A stretch of 64,000 bases of DNA, taken from positions 106,163,052 to 106,227,051 of the forward strand of contig NC_073313.1 of assembly GCF_027595985.1 (NCBI RefSeq). The letters run 5' to 3'. A model generated the notes under the pieces. It was given only the letters and a program-made list of their open reading frames with translations, searched no databases and was not told the DNA's origin. Shown here piece by piece: positions 11,512 to 23,394 of this stretch (position 1 is its first letter; the number at the start of each line of letters is the position of its first letter). This stretch comes from Sorex araneus (taxonomy: Eukaryota > Chordata > Mammalia > Eulipotyphla > Soricidae). A program made the position numbers and the translations under genes.

Positions 11512-11685
11512 TTTTTTTTTGCCTTTTGGGTCACACCTGGCGATGCACAGGGGTTACTCCTGGCTCTGCACTCAGGAATTACCCCTGGCCGTGCTCAGGG
11601 GACCATATGAGATGCTGGGATTTGAACCCGGGTCGGCCGCGTGCAAGGCAAACGCCCTACCCGCTGTGCTATCTCTCCAGCCCCT
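11512..11685 (-). mobile_element. SOR SINE with 15-bp target duplication
   Basis: Near-consensus minus copy with a long T-run. CCCTCCTCCTATTTT is repeated at 11497-11511 and 11686-11700. It sits about 40 bp from an oppositely oriented SOR copy, so the two can fold back on each other. Confidence 0.88.
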
Positions 11686-11737
11686 CCCTCCTCCTATTTT
11701 CAAAATACATCTTTATTTGTTTAAAAATGGAAGTCCT

Positions 11738-11910
11738 GAGGCTGGAGTGATGGCACAGCGGGTAGGGCATTTGCCTTGCACATGGCCAACCTGGGTTTGA
11801 TTCCCAGCATCCCATATGGTCCCCCGAGCACCAACAGAAGTAGTTTCTGAGTGCAGAGCCAGGAGTAACCCTTGAGCATCTCTGGGTGTGACCCAAAAAA
11901 CAAAAAAAAA
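11738..11910 (+). mobile_element. SOR SINE
   Basis: Complete from GAGGCTGGAGTGATGGCAC to CCCAAAAAACAAAAAAAAA; GAAGTCCT is found on both sides (11730 and 11911). It is opposed to the copy at 11512. Confidence 0.85.
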
Positions 11911-11919
11911 GAAGTCCTT

Positions 11920-12740
11920 GAATTTGTCCTCTTTTTCATATGTTAAGTCATATGAATGACTTAACAAATTTTCCATTTCTGATTAATTTTCCTAAAGTTT
12001 TTGTTAATTCCCTAAATTTCACTTTTTAAGTAGCACCCTATTATTGTTTCATACTTGCAGTACTATCACTGAGACTACTAATTATAATTGATATGATTGA
12101 TATGACAGAGAAAATTCATTGTTCACTTACATCTTGAAAAATTGAAAAGAACTAGGCAGCAGGTGGTAAGGACATATTTTCCAGCCATAAAGCTTGAGGA
12201 TTTTTGTTAAAGGTGAAACAGTCACCTAGGATATCTTGGAAGGTAGACCATATGTTAATAAATGAGCCTGCAGCATTACAGGAAATGGTTTTAAAATTTG
12301 CTGTTGTTGGTATGTTTTTTGAGTAGTACTGCTTTTAACAGCAACTGATTCCTCCTACAAGGAACACAATGCAGTCCAGAGATAGACAAAGAGAGGCAGT
12401 CTATGATCATAGTTTATAATCTAATTTCACTGATTTAAATAATTATATATTGCAGTGTGGTAATGCCAAATAGATTTAATATTTTAAAAGTTTCGCTGTA
12501 ATGAGGGAAAAATTACCAAGAGATACATTTTGGCCTCACACATTTTCAGGTGGTTCCATTTAATAACTCTCCTCTTGGTAATGGGATCCAGCAAAAATGA
12601 AAGGGAATTTCCTTTCCACTCAAAATTATATTAATGACCTCCAGAAATTCATCACTAGTTGAATATATAGGACATATATATGGAAGACATAATATGGAAG
12701 CCTATCAGTTAAAAACAGACATAATAAATCTGCCTTCCTA
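11920..12740. other. Low-copy DNA, no gene seen
   Basis: Nothing is recognised. Confidence 0.4.
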
Positions 12741-13010
12741 AGCATTTAATCTACTGTTTGTAAGACTACAAAAAAATTTTTAAAAAATGTGTGGAAGAAC
12801 ACTTATAAAAGTTTATGTGATCAAGTACCTGTAACCAGAACATGTAAAATATTTCACACTTTTCCATAAAGTATGAAATTCTACTCAATAAAAATAAAAC
12901 AATTCAAACAGAAGACAAATTTATGAGTATGTTTTTTATTAGTAAAGTGCAATAATAAATCTCAATGAAATGCCCCTCTACAATCACCAGATTGGCTAAA
13001 TACAAAAGAG
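12740..13010 (+). mobile_element. Ancient L1 ORF2 relic
   Basis: Phrases such as TAAATCTCAATGAAATGCCCCTCTACAATC correspond to the ORF2 C-terminal region, as does the similar relic at 20110-20330. Frames are destroyed. Confidence 0.5.
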
Positions 13011-13692
13011 ATCTTTGTATATGCTTACTCCTTCATAATTAATAATACTAAAGTTTAAAAAATGTGGGATTTATTTGGCGATTGTTAGTTTATTTCCATA
13101 TTCTGACATATAATTGGCATGTAACACTTTATAGGTTTAAGCTATATTGTGTGTTACAATATGATAGCTGCACATTTATTACAGTACATGATGGGTACTA
13201 TAAATATAAAAATGATGGTTACTGTAAATATCAAACTAGACGTTGATACTTTTTGTGTAGCATTTCCCGTTTTTCCCTTCTGGGAAAATAGTAAATATCA
13301 TTATACTAATTGATATTACTATATTCTCTGCTTCTGTGATTTCACTTTTTCAAGAGTTCACATATAAGTAAGATAATTCAGCCTTTCTCTTCTCATGTCT
13401 GAGTTACCCAATTTAGCATCATTTCCTAAAGGTTCACCCATGTTGGCTCAAGTCGGTGAATTTTTTGCTAATAACTTACTACTACTTAATACTACTCTAT
13501 TGCACCATTAGGCACATCTTTATTTATTAGTTGATGAACGCTTAGTTTCCAGATATTAACTATTATGAATAATGCTACAATGAACATAGGCGTGAAGATA
13601 TCTCTTTGATATCTGATATCTTTTTTTTATTCCTTTGGGTATTTATACCCTGAATTTGGGTTGTTAGATAATATGGCAGTTGTTTTTGATAT

Positions 13693-14349
13693 ATTTTTTA
13701 AGTTTTTTAAAAATTTATTCTTTATTGAATCACCATGAGAAAAGTTACAAAGCTTTCAGGTTTAAGTCTCAGTCATGCAATGATCAAACACCCATCCCAT
13801 GCACATGTTCCACCACCAAGAACCCCAGTATACCTCTCATCACCCCCCCCAACCTGTGTGGTTGATGATTTTTCACTTTACTCTTTCTTTACTTTGATTA
13901 CATTCAATATTTCAACAGAAACTCACTATTATTATTTGGAATTCCCCCCCCCCCCCAAAAAAATCAGACCTGCCGAAAAGGCATCATTTGATAATTTGTT
14001 TTCCATTGCTGAGAATGAAAAGCATATGAAGTCACACTGCCGTATTGTAGCCGCATGGTTTTGGATTTCTGGATTTTTAGTAATTAAGCCCAGAGAAATT
14101 TCTGCCAGAAGTCGTGTCACTGAAGTTCGTACCTCTGGTTAGTGGGCTCCATAAGATGGCGAAAGGAAAGGCAAAGAAAACCCTTTCTCCTCCCAGGATG
14201 GCATGGGGCCTTAGCTTAGTTCACAGTCTAGAGGCATTTCTGCAAGAAGCCACTGGGTGCCGAAAGTAGTGGACCTCCAGAATCATGATCTTTTAGGAAT
14301 GGAGGAGCCATTCGTGTGCTGCCACTCGGGGTCTCATCTGGGCAGAGCC
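13693..14349 (-). mobile_element. Composite L1-tailed element, copy 1
   Basis: The left half is an L1-type 3' tail on the minus strand, then a C-run joined to an A-run (13946-13966), a middle segment, and part of the monomer region (GGCATGGGGCCTTAGCTTAG near 14199). The 12-bp duplication TGTTTTTGATAT flanks it at 13681-13692 and 14350-14361. Compared with copies 2 and 3, most of the inner monomer is missing. Confidence 0.75.
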
Positions 14350-14545
14350 TGTTTTTGATATTTTTTGAGAAATTTCTGTGATATACTCCATAGTGACTGT
14401 TTCATTTTGCTTCTATCTGTAGTTTACAAAAGCTCCCTTTTTTCCATAGTCTCACAAACTACAAACATTTAACGCTTTTTGATGATAGCAATTCCAGCAG
14501 AGATGAGGTAATAACTCATTGTGGTGTTTATTTGCAAGATTTTTT

Positions 14546-14611
14546 GATACTAGTTAATGAGTCTAGTTATTGTTGATACTAGTTAATGAGTCTAATGATA
14601 CTAGTTAATGA
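14546..14611. repeat. Three copies of an approximately 20-bp word
   Basis: GATACTAGTTAATGAGTCTA at 14546 and 14575 and GATACTAGTTAATGA at 14597, replacing part of the ancient L1. Probably local slippage. Confidence 0.8.
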
Positions 14612-14743
14612 TGTATTCTTTTTACATATATGGCTGAAAATAATTTTACCCATCTGTAGCTTACCTTTTCATTTTATTGACTAATTTTTTTCTGTGCAGG
14701 AGCTTTTCAGTTTGGGGTAGGTCACTTAGTGATTTTTTTCTTT

Positions 14744-15695
14744 TTTAAAACCAATTTATTTTATTAAATTACCATGTGGAAAGTTACAAAGTTTTCAGGC
14801 TTATGTCTCAGTTACACAATGCTCGAACACCCGTCCCTTCATCAGTGCCCATATTCCACCACCAAAAACCCCAGTATACATTCCAACCCCCCCAACCCCC
14901 CACCCCCGTGTGCGTAGCTGATAAATTTCACTTCATTTTCTCTTTACCTTGATTATATTCCATATTTCAACACAAAATTCCTTACTGTTGTTGGAGTTCC
15001 CCCCCCCAAAAAAAAAACAGTCCTGCTGACAAGGAAACATTTGATAATTAGTTTTCCATTGCGGAGAATGAAGAGAGATGAAGTCATGCAGCCGCAATAG
15101 CAGCTGCATGGCTTAGGATTTCTATATTTTAGTATTTCAGTAATTAAGTCCAGGGATATTTATGTTAGAAATCGCATCATTTCCCTTCCTGGGGCAGCAT
15201 GGGGCTATGGCTTAGTTTGCAGTCTAGAGACATTGCTGGAAGCAGTTTCTGGTACCAAAAGTAGTCTAGCTGGCCTCCGGATCGTGGTCGATCAGCAGTA
15301 GAGTGGCCGTACAAACGTGTGGCCACCCAAGTTGCATCTCGGCGGAGTATGCACCAGTATCGCCCCGGCCCGAGATTGCCCACGTGTCCTGCTGTTTCAA
15401 GCTCAAACCTCTTTTTTTTTCTTCCCGTGCCACCAAGTTCGTACCTCCTTAATGGTCTTCATAATATGACGGAGGCCACACCGCTTTTCCCCAAAAAGGG
15501 GAAAAAAAATGAGAAAGATCTTTCCCCTCCTTGGCTGGCATGGGGCTATGGCTTAGTCCACAGTCAAGAGACATTGCTGGAAGCAGTTGCTGGTACCAAA
15601 AGTAGTCTAGCTGGCCTCTGGATCATGGTCAATCAGCAGCAGAGTGGCTGCACAAACATGTGGCCACCCGGGTCGCATCTTCTCGGAGCGCGCCA
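14744..15695 (-). mobile_element. Composite L1-tailed element, copy 2 (341-bp monomers)
   Basis: In element orientation: partial monomer (15695-15538), full monomer, a middle segment, then an L1-type 3' tail ending at left. The monomer landmark GCATGGGGCTATGGCTTAG occurs at 15197 and 15538, a period of 341 bp. Flanks ATTTTTTTCTTT (14732-14743) and ATTTCTTTCTTT (15696-15707) differ once. It carries no coding frame. Confidence 0.78.
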
Positions 15696-15793
15696 ATTTC
15701 TTTCTTTAGTTGCTTGTGCTTTTGGTTTCATATCCCAGAGCAATATCATGGAGTTTTACCCGTTAGTTTAAGGGGGAAAGAAGTTCTAGTAGC

Positions 15794-15968
15794 TTTTTTT
15801 TTGTATTTTTGGATCACACTCAATGATGCACAGGGGTTACTGCTGGCTCATGCACTTAGGAATTACTCCTGGGAGTTCTCGGGGAACCATATGGGATGCT
15901 GGCAATCGAACCTGGGTTGGCCGCATGCAAGGCAAACGCCCTACCTGCTGTGCTATCACTCCAGCCCC
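15794..15968 (-). mobile_element. SOR SINE
   Basis: Clear minus copy, T-run to GCTATCACTCCAGCCCC, inserted in the ancient L1. Flanks share AGAAGT/AGTAG words but the duplication is imperfect. Confidence 0.8.
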
Positions 15969-16199
15969 AGAAGTAGTAGTTTTAAGGTTTCAATTCATAT
16001 GTTAAATTACTGAATAGCTTGCAAAGTAATTTTGGTAGTGGTTTATTATTGAAATATATTTTATTTGTCTGCATGTGGTTTTCTGTTTATTTATACCACT
16101 TGTTGAAAAAACTCTTTTATTCATTTGTTTATTATGGACTCCCTTATCAAATATTTCATGACTACATATACAGGGTGTTATTTATATAGAAGCATTTAA

Positions 16200-16860
16200 G
16201 ATTTTGAGGATCCACAATTTACTAAGGGATCCACAAACCAAGATTTCAAGATCTTATGACTCAATGACACCAAAAAGATCCCATGAAATATGATGATTAA
16301 AAATAATAAAATAATGTGCAGTGGGGAAGGGGTAGATAAATCAGATAAAAGGGATCAATTGTATGGTAAAGTATAGAATTATTCTCTATTGTGAGGATTT
16401 TATTTATTCGTTTTCCCCCCAAATTTCATTTTATTAAAACATCATGAGTTACAAAGTTATTAATAATTGGGTATTTGACATACAATGTTCCATCAATGAT
16501 CCCACCACCAGTGTTAACCCAGGTTCCTTCTCTTATGCGACTTCTCTCCACCACACCACCAGTATCTCCAGATTCCCTCTATTACCTCTCAGCCTCAGTC
16601 TCAGTCTACCATCTTGACAGGAACCTTTTAAATTTGGTTAATAAAATTGGGGTCTCGTGATTTAAGTGTTGTAGACACTGCAGTTTGGATATTTATTTAG
16701 CTCTGTCATTCCTTATCGCCTCTAATGTTCCTGAATCTCCTTGCCCCTTGTCCCCATTGCTTCTACTCAATTTCTTCTACCTTTCCCCTTCAATCTATTT
16801 CTTTCATTCTCCTCCCTATATTCTGGTGCGAAGGGTGAAGTAGGCACCCCCCCCTTTAAA
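16200..16860 (-). repeat. Mosaic block repeated at 56000-56600
   Basis: After leaving recognisable L1, this stretch holds non-L1 sequence (GATCCACAAACCAAGATTTCAAG near 16230) and then an older L1-type 3' end on the minus strand (ATTTGACATACAATGTTCCATC at 16474). The same order, including the transition points, is seen at about 56000-56600. Confidence 0.6.
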
Positions 16861-16864
16861 TCAC

Positions 16865-18640
16865 TGTATTTCCTCATACAATTAGTCTAAATACCACGTA
16901 TAAATGGAATCTTTCTGTATTTGTCTTTTTTCTAGTTTGATTAATTTAACATATCTTCCAATTCCATCCATGTTGCAGCAAACTGAAAGATTTTCTCTCC
17001 CATTACAGCATCATAGTATTCTATTGTGTATATTTTCTTTTTTTAAATTTTTAAAAAATTTTATTGAATCACCATGAGATAGTTACAAGCTTTCATGTTT
17101 AGGTTACAATCTCACAATGATCAAACACCCATTTCTCCACCAGTGCACATTCCCCACCACCAATATCCCGGGTATATCCCCCCTTTTCCACCCTCCCTTG
17201 CCTCTAAGACAGACAATATTCCCCATACTCTCTCTCTACTTTTGGGCATTATAGCTTGCAACACTGAGATTTCATCATGTTTGGTCCATTATCTACTTTC
17301 GGCATGCATCTCCCATCCCAACTGGTTCCTCCAGCCATCATTTTCTTAGTGATCCTTTCTCTATTCCATCTGCCTTCTCCCCTCCACTCATGAAGCAGTC
17401 TTCCATCTATGGAGCAGTCCCCTGGCCCTTGTAACTATGGTCCTTGGGTGGCAGCCTCATGTGAGTGCAGTCCCTATATGTCTGTCCATCTCTTTCTGAC
17501 TCATTTCACTTAGCATGATACTCTCCATGTTTATCCATTTATAAGCAAATTTCATGACTTTATCTAGCCTAACAGTTGCATAGTATTCCACTGTGTAGAT
17601 GTACATTTTCCACATCTTCATGATACACTGATCTGTTGTTGGATATCTAGGTTAATTTCAAATCCTAGCTATTGTACTGAATGGTGCAATGAATAACAGT
17701 GTGCATACATCCTTTTGAATGAATATTTTTCTGCCTGGGTATAACCCAAAAGTAGAGGTGCTGAGTTGTATGGTAGCTCTGTTTTAAGTTGAGAATACTC
17801 CATATTGTCTTCCATAGGGGTTGAATAACACAACATTCTCACCAGAAGTGGATGAGTGTTCCTTTTCTACCGCATCCCCATCATCACAGATTTGTTCCTG
17901 TTACTTTTGATATGTCTATTCTCACTGGTATGAGATGTTGTCACATTGTAGTCTTGATTTGGATTTCCCTAATGATGCATGATGATGAGCAGTTTTTCAT
18001 GTGCCTATTGGCTCTCTGTTGGTCTTCCTCAGAACAGTGTCTGTTCATTTCCTCTTGCCCTTTTTTGTGTTCTTTGTAAATTTTTGTTGCTGTTAGTAGC
18101 CAAAACAATACTAAAAAAAATAAGAAACTTGGAATAACTTATTACTTAACTTGAAACTATACTATAAAGCCATAGTGATCAATACAGCATGGCATTGGAA
18201 TAAGAATAGTCTCTCTGACCAATGGGTCAGAATAGAATATCCAAGGAAACCCCCACATATACGGTCATCTAATTTTTAACAAAGATGCTGAGAGCATGAA
18301 ATGGAATAAAGAGTCTTTTCAACAAATTTGCTGGCAAAACTGGATAACCACGTTAAAAAAGTTAAAACAGTATCCCTATCTCACACTTCACACAAAAGTC
18401 AATTCAAAGTGGATCAAAGACCTTGAGATCAGACCAGAATCTATAAAATAATTTAAGAAAAATATAGCCAGAATGATCCAAGCTCTGAACTTCAAAGATG
18501 TCTACAATGATACTGGCAAGGTGAGACTATATCAAGTTAGAGATTTTTCTGCAAAGCATGAGAAACATGAGCTAAAAGTAACTGAAGGGGAGAAAAATAC
18601 TTGTAAAAATTACTTGCAGGTAATGCATTGCTATCCACAC
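16865..18640 (-). mobile_element. Ancient L1 with 5' inversion
   Basis: 16865-17035 and 17595-18110 read as minus-strand ORF2 end. From about 18120 to 18640 the strand flips and an earlier ORF2 segment runs on the plus strand (AATACAGCATGGCATTGGAATAAG near 18180). The plus part ends where the minus part begins in L1 coordinates, as twin priming predicts. A younger L1 tail sits inside at 17041-17590. Confidence 0.6.
17041..17590 (-). mobile_element. Young 5'-truncated L1 tail
   Basis: Minus-strand 3' UTR and last ORF2 codons (CTGACTCATTTCACTTAGCA at 17497). It joins the older L1 at nearly homologous positions (ATAGTATTCTATTGTGTA at left, ATAGTATTCCACTGTGTA at right), so either insertion at a matching site or recombination between L1s is possible. 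Confidence 0.75.
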
Positions 18641-19135
18641 AATCATGATCACGATCACTAAATCCCGTTGATCGTCAATTTCTTGAGCGGGCTCAGTAAC
18701 CTCTCCATTCGTCCTATCTCTGAGATTTTAGAAGCCTCTCTCCACTCAGCCTTCCCAACGATGCTGCATTGGAGGCTCTTTCATGGTCAGGGGAATGAGA
18801 TTCAGCTCCTTACTGGCTTTAGCATATGAATACAACATGGGAAACTTGAGAGGCTATCCCATTTGGGCAGGGAACTCTCAGTAGCTTGCTAGTTTCTCCC
18901 AGAGGGAGAAGTAGGTTATAAAATATCTTCTGGGAGCTTGCTTTTAAGTCTCTGGATGTTGGCCGTTGATGGCCAACATCACATACACACACCTGGGTTC
19001 CTCTGCTGGTAGCAACATACGTGAGGCTTGTCCAAACATGTGGAGAGGGGCCTTGAGCATGGCTGTGGCTAGGTTCTGGTGGTTTTCGGCCTCCGGGAGC
19101 TCTGCTCAGGACAGAGAGGGAAGCTAGAGCCCATC
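18640..19135 (-). mobile_element. Long RTE-tailed SINE or internally deleted RTE, diverged
   Basis: The left end resembles the RTE tail (GTTGATCGTCAATTTCTTGAGCGGG). The middle resembles the RTE leader (CAGGGGAATGAGATTC, then TTTAGCATATGAATACAACATGGG). The right third (18950-19135) resembles the region beyond the RTE leader at 29440-29565 (GTGAGGCTTGTCC, GAGCATGGCTGTGGCTAGG). Confidence 0.55.
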
Positions 19136-19289
19136 CAGGATATATAAATTATTCACAAATATTAGTGGTAAATTATAATGTAGTCTTTATTCTGTTGATT
19201 TTCACTGATGAATATCTGAAACATATATGGTTATAGTGAAAAATACTTCAATAAAGTTATGAAAAATAAGATGAATGAATTATGAATAC

Positions 19290-19570
19290 TATTTTGTAAA
19301 TAGGAGAATGGTTTAATAAATTATATTTTTATACGATAGTACAATATAGTAATTGAATTCATATTTAAAATATATTTAGTGATGTTCATATGTACTTTGG
19401 TATGTTGTATAAAAAGGATAATGATGAATGGAGACAGAAAAAAAGCATCATAAATACTTAAAGATATGGAAAAATATGTCATTAATGGATTCTAAAAATC
19501 TGTATTATTTATTTGTCAGTACTTTTAAATGATATATAACTCATTGTAGCTACAATAAAATTTCTTGATT
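19290..19570 (+). repeat. Ancient LINE 3' end, probable L1
   Basis: Phrases such as GAATGGTTTAATAAATTATAT and GATGTTCATATGTACTTTGG are reminiscent of old L1 3' ends; weak. Confidence 0.35.
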
Positions 19571-19769
19571 TTTTTCAGATATCAACAAACTAATTCTCGA
19601 GTGTGTATCACAAGCAAAGGAATTAAAGTAACCAAGAAAAATAATTAAAGTGGTAGAATCCACAATTTCTGAACCCATAATTTGCTGTGTTTACAATTAT
19701 GAAGTTATTGTAGCATTTTTGAAAGGACAGTAATGTGAATCAATGTAACAAAGGAGAAATCAGAAACAA

Positions 19770-20400
19770 AGGTAGAAAGACAATTCAGTTGAAAAAGAGT
19801 AATTTCTCATTTTCAGTAAATGATACCAGAAAAATTGGACATAGCTTTTTGAAAAAAAGAAAATGAAAAATAATCCTTGACCTCCTGAATCATACTTCGA
19901 ATTATTTGTATACAATAACTCAAAATATACCGTAGACCTAAATGCAAAATCTAAGACTATAAGACTTTCCAAAGAAAATAAAGATGGTAATCTTTGTTAA
20001 CATTTAGGTGAGCATTTCTTAGCGATGACACTATGCACATAGTCTGTAACTGAAAAACCTGATGAATCTGGTCTCAAAAAGTTAAAGTACTAGTTTTAAA
20101 ACTATAAGAATGAAAATAAAATACACGTATAGGGAAGAATATTTATAAAACTTACATATGAGCAAGTATCAGTAACCAGAATATGTAAAAATTTCTCAAA
20201 TACTCAATAATCATAGGAAATAACTCAAACAGATTACAGTTGATCAGTATGTTATTCATTAATGAAATGCAGTATTAAATCTCAGTAAGACAACACTCTA
20301 CAATTACCATATTGGCTAAATTATTTGAATAACACACAATGTGCTGGTGAGTAAGAGAAGTTAAATTATCATACATTGCTATGCTATTGAAATATTTAAT
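19770..20400 (+). mobile_element. Ancient L1 ORF2 relic
   Basis: Reads in L1 order: ATACCGTAGACCTAAATGCAAAATC at 19928, then CATTTCTTAGCGATGACAC at 20012, then TTAAATCTCAGTAAGACAACACTC at 20275. No frame is intact. Confidence 0.55.
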
Positions 20401-20409
20401 GGCACATAC

Positions 20410-20870
20410 ATTTTGAAAATAGCATGTTTCTTATAAAAATTAATAGTACAGGCTGTCTCTAGTCCAGTCAGAAGGGACAAATGACAGCTGGGTCAGCAGC
20501 AAGTTGCCAGTAGCATTTGCCCTCAGCCGCAATGAGTTTACTGCTTAATCGTAAACCTTTCCTCAGTGGATTATCAGGAAAACAAGTAATAGTGAAACTT
20601 AATTGAGGAATGGCATAGAAGGGTTACCTGGTGTCTGTAGTTGTCTATATGAAGATGCTTGTGAATACAGAAGATTGCATAGATGCAGCAATTGTCTGGA
20701 TATCTGGGTGAAGTTTTAATAATGTATAATAATATTCGAGGTCTTGTAGAAGAGGAAGAAGATGGGAAATGAAATAATAGCACCTTTTGAGGGACATGTA
20801 TATACAATAAATATTTATTAAAAACGAATTAATGTTATTTCCATAAAAATCATTCACCCCACTCCAGTCA
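20410..20870. other. Low-copy DNA, no gene seen
   Basis: A less AT-rich patch at 20450-20575 is not recognised. Overlapping minus-strand frames at 20574-21010 have no domain. Confidence 0.4.
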
Positions 20871-20879
20871 TCACAAGAA

Positions 20880-21290
20880 AGAAAACTTATGTTTACACAA
20901 AACTTTTCATGTGAATATTCATAACAGTTTATTTCATGATTCCCCCAATCTGGAAACAGTCTCCATATCCTACAATTGGTAAATTTAAAAAATAGTAAAT
21001 ATTGCTTCATCTATACAACCGAAGGCATCTTAGCAATAGAAGAGAACAGAATGTTTATACAAACAGCAGCATGAATAGGCTATGTAAAAGAAGCCAAATC
21101 CAAAGTCTACATGTTGTACAATTCCACTATATGGATCCCGGAAAAGACAAAATATTGTGTACATAGTAAATTAAAAATAGAGGAATAGACATTGATAGAA
21201 GAATGTACTCTTAAAAATAATAAATTAAAATATAAACTCATTGCAGTTTATTACTGGAAATATATGGTTAATTCAAGCACCCTACATTTA
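20880..21290 (+). mobile_element. Ancient L1 3' relic
   Basis: Order of TCTGGAAACAGTCTCCATATCC (20950), CATGTTGTACAATTCCACTATATGG (21109) and GAAAAGACAAAAT (21142) matches the last part of ORF2 and the 3' UTR in old L1 subfamilies. Confidence 0.5.
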
Positions 21291-21299
21291 TTTCTGAAG

Positions 21300-21850
21300 G
21301 TAGGTGGATAGTAACCTGCGGTATTGGTGCTATATTAGCGGGAGGTCAGAGCTTCTGTTGCTACCTAAACAAAGGAAGTCCGAGCCACTGTGATGGAAGT
21401 AGTAAACTAAGAAGTGAAGGATGCGAGTGTACCCAATGCTCAAGGACACAGTAGGAGCTTGACCCACTAGGACAATCATATCTGTGTGAGGTGGCCGATC
21501 TCTGAACTCTGGGAATTATGAAAGACAGTATTGCTGGTGGAGTTCTCCCCAACCCTTATGCCACCAGTGCTGCCTCCAATTTATAGTCTTGGGTTATATG
21601 TCATGGCTTAGCATTGCCCTGGCAGTGTTGCTTTGTGCTACAAGCACGGAACGTGTCTGGACATGAGGGACATCAGATCTCTGGGGCACCATGAGACTTC
21701 TTTACTGAGGAGAGAAGGATTCATATAGTTGTTAAGGCAAGAATCATTTCCCAGACTAATGTCTAGTTTGGCAGACATAACCTAGCAGACAAAGGCTCTT
21801 ACTACTATATTATCACCAATAATCTTCTGTAACTACCAGAGTATTAGGCT
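21300..21850. other. Low-copy DNA, no gene seen
   Basis: Somewhat higher GC than its surroundings; unrecognised. The 63-codon minus frame at 21361-21552 has no motif. Confidence 0.4.
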
Positions 21851-21949
21851 ATCAAAACACAACTGTACAGGGAAGAAACTTGAACTGCTGCAAGACTGAG
21901 ACCCCTAGACCCTTTAAATCCGGGCAAGTGTATTCCACCATCAGCGCTG

Positions 21950-22740
21950 ACTCATAAAACTGAGGCTAGAAGAAATATCTATTAAACTCCGATAGACAAC
22001 AGGTCTGGTCATAAGAGGAGAGGGAACACCAATAAATTTCAAACCCAGGCTCCTTCTCCACATATCCTTAGGGAAAAAAAGTGAGAGAAACTCCCAAAAG
22101 CTAACCTTTCTCCACATAATAGCCATAAAAACAAGAGTTTTTTCAAAACAAGAACAGCACATCCTAGTTGAAAAGCAAAGCAGATGTCAAATAAGGTTAA
22201 ATTTAGTGATTGAGAATGATACATCTTTAAAATAGATAACCACAATGTAATAGATACTGGGTTTGTAACAATAAATTTAAAATAACTATCATGAGTGAAT
22301 TAAATGAGACACATCAAATGCACACCAATAAAAAATGAAGCATTGTACGTGACCTGTCCTGCCCTGTAAGAGTGGCTGCCTAAGGCATTGGAGGGTGCAC
22401 TTGCTAGTGTCCCAAGGCAGCCTCTGCGAATTTGAGAAAAGTGGCCCAAACACTTACAAATAAGGAGAGAGAAGCAATAGTTCACCGAGTGGTGATAGAA
22501 TGTTTGTTACTGTGCTTGCAAAGTGGAGCATTAATGAAATAAGAATATATAAAAGCAGAAGGAAGAGATAAAAACTATAAAAATATTTCAAATGGAAATA
22601 CTAGATATGAAAAACCAATGAGTAAAATGGAAAACAAAAAATAGGTTCAATCTTACAGAGGACAGAATAAGAGAAACTGAAGAAAAAAATTAGTCTATTC
22701 CTCAAATGGAAGAAAAGAGAGAGAAGTAAGACTTAGGAAA
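21950..22740 (+). repeat. Possible ancient L1 5' region with ORF1 traces
   Basis: The stretch at 22590-22740 (AATGGAAATACTAGATATGAAAAACC, then GAGAAACTGAAGAAAAAAATTAG) resembles an old L1 ORF1 coiled-coil region. The part before it is only tentatively assigned. Confidence 0.3.
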
Positions 22741-22744
22741 AAAA

Positions 22745-23290
22745 TTTATTAGTAACCTCTTATGATCTTTTGTATTTCTGAGGAATCTGTTGTAATTTAT
22801 CACTTTCATATCTTATCCAATTAATTGTTTTAAAGTTCTTTCCTCACGAATTTAGCTGATTTTCTGTCTTGTTTATCCTTTCAAAGAATCACCTCCTGGG
22901 TCAGTTTGTGTATTGTTATATAATTGCATATAATTTTTATATAATTAATTTATCCTCTAATTATTATTTTACTTTATCTACTAGTTTTGGTTTTTATTTG
23001 TTGCTTCTTTTATAGGCTCTCAAAATGAGTGCTTAGGTTGTTGATTTGGACTTTTTCCTATTTCTTAACAGAGACCTCTATTGCTGTTATAATTGCATTA
23101 TAATGTTGCAATGTTGTAAGCTAATACAACAATCCCACCCTCACCCCAAGTAATGCTTTTGATGTGTTTCATAGGTAATGTTAATTTGTTTCTTCATTCA
23201 TTTGTTTTGAAAAAAAATTAATTTAATCTTTGTTTTCTTCTGTGTTCTACTTTTCTAGTTCAACCACTGAGAGATTATCTCCAAGACTAA
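22745..23290 (-). mobile_element. Ancient L1 ORF2 relic
   Basis: Minus-strand ORF2 between endonuclease and reverse transcriptase: CTTTTGTATTTCTGAGGAATC, CAAAGAATCACCTCCTGGGTC, ACCTCTATTGCTGTTATAATTG in expected order. Confidence 0.6.
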
Positions 23291-23394
23291 GTGTCAAGGG
23301 CAGAGAAAATAACTTACCAAGTTATTTAACCTGTACCTATCACTAACGCTTGGTAATTCATAAACCCCTACTAAATTTTCTTGGGTAACTAACT

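Larger units (their letters stand above)
13260..16190 (-). mobile_element. Ancient L1, minus strand, interrupted
   Basis: With younger insertions removed, 13260-13680, 14362-14743 and 15696-16190 read as one decayed L1 from the 3' region into ORF2, with segments in the order expected of an old boreoeutherian L1 (for example TTGCTTGTGCTTTTGGTTTCATATC at 15709). Inserted into it are two composite elements (13693 and 14744) and a SOR SINE (15794). No frame survives. Confidence 0.65.

Noticed and set aside
13735-14142. 135-codon plus-strand frame
   Set aside because: It runs antisense through composite copy 1, including its C-run; no protein similarity seen.
20574-21010. Overlapping minus-strand frames of 77 and 121 codons
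   Set aside because: No motif, and the right part overlaps an ancient plus-strand L1 relic.
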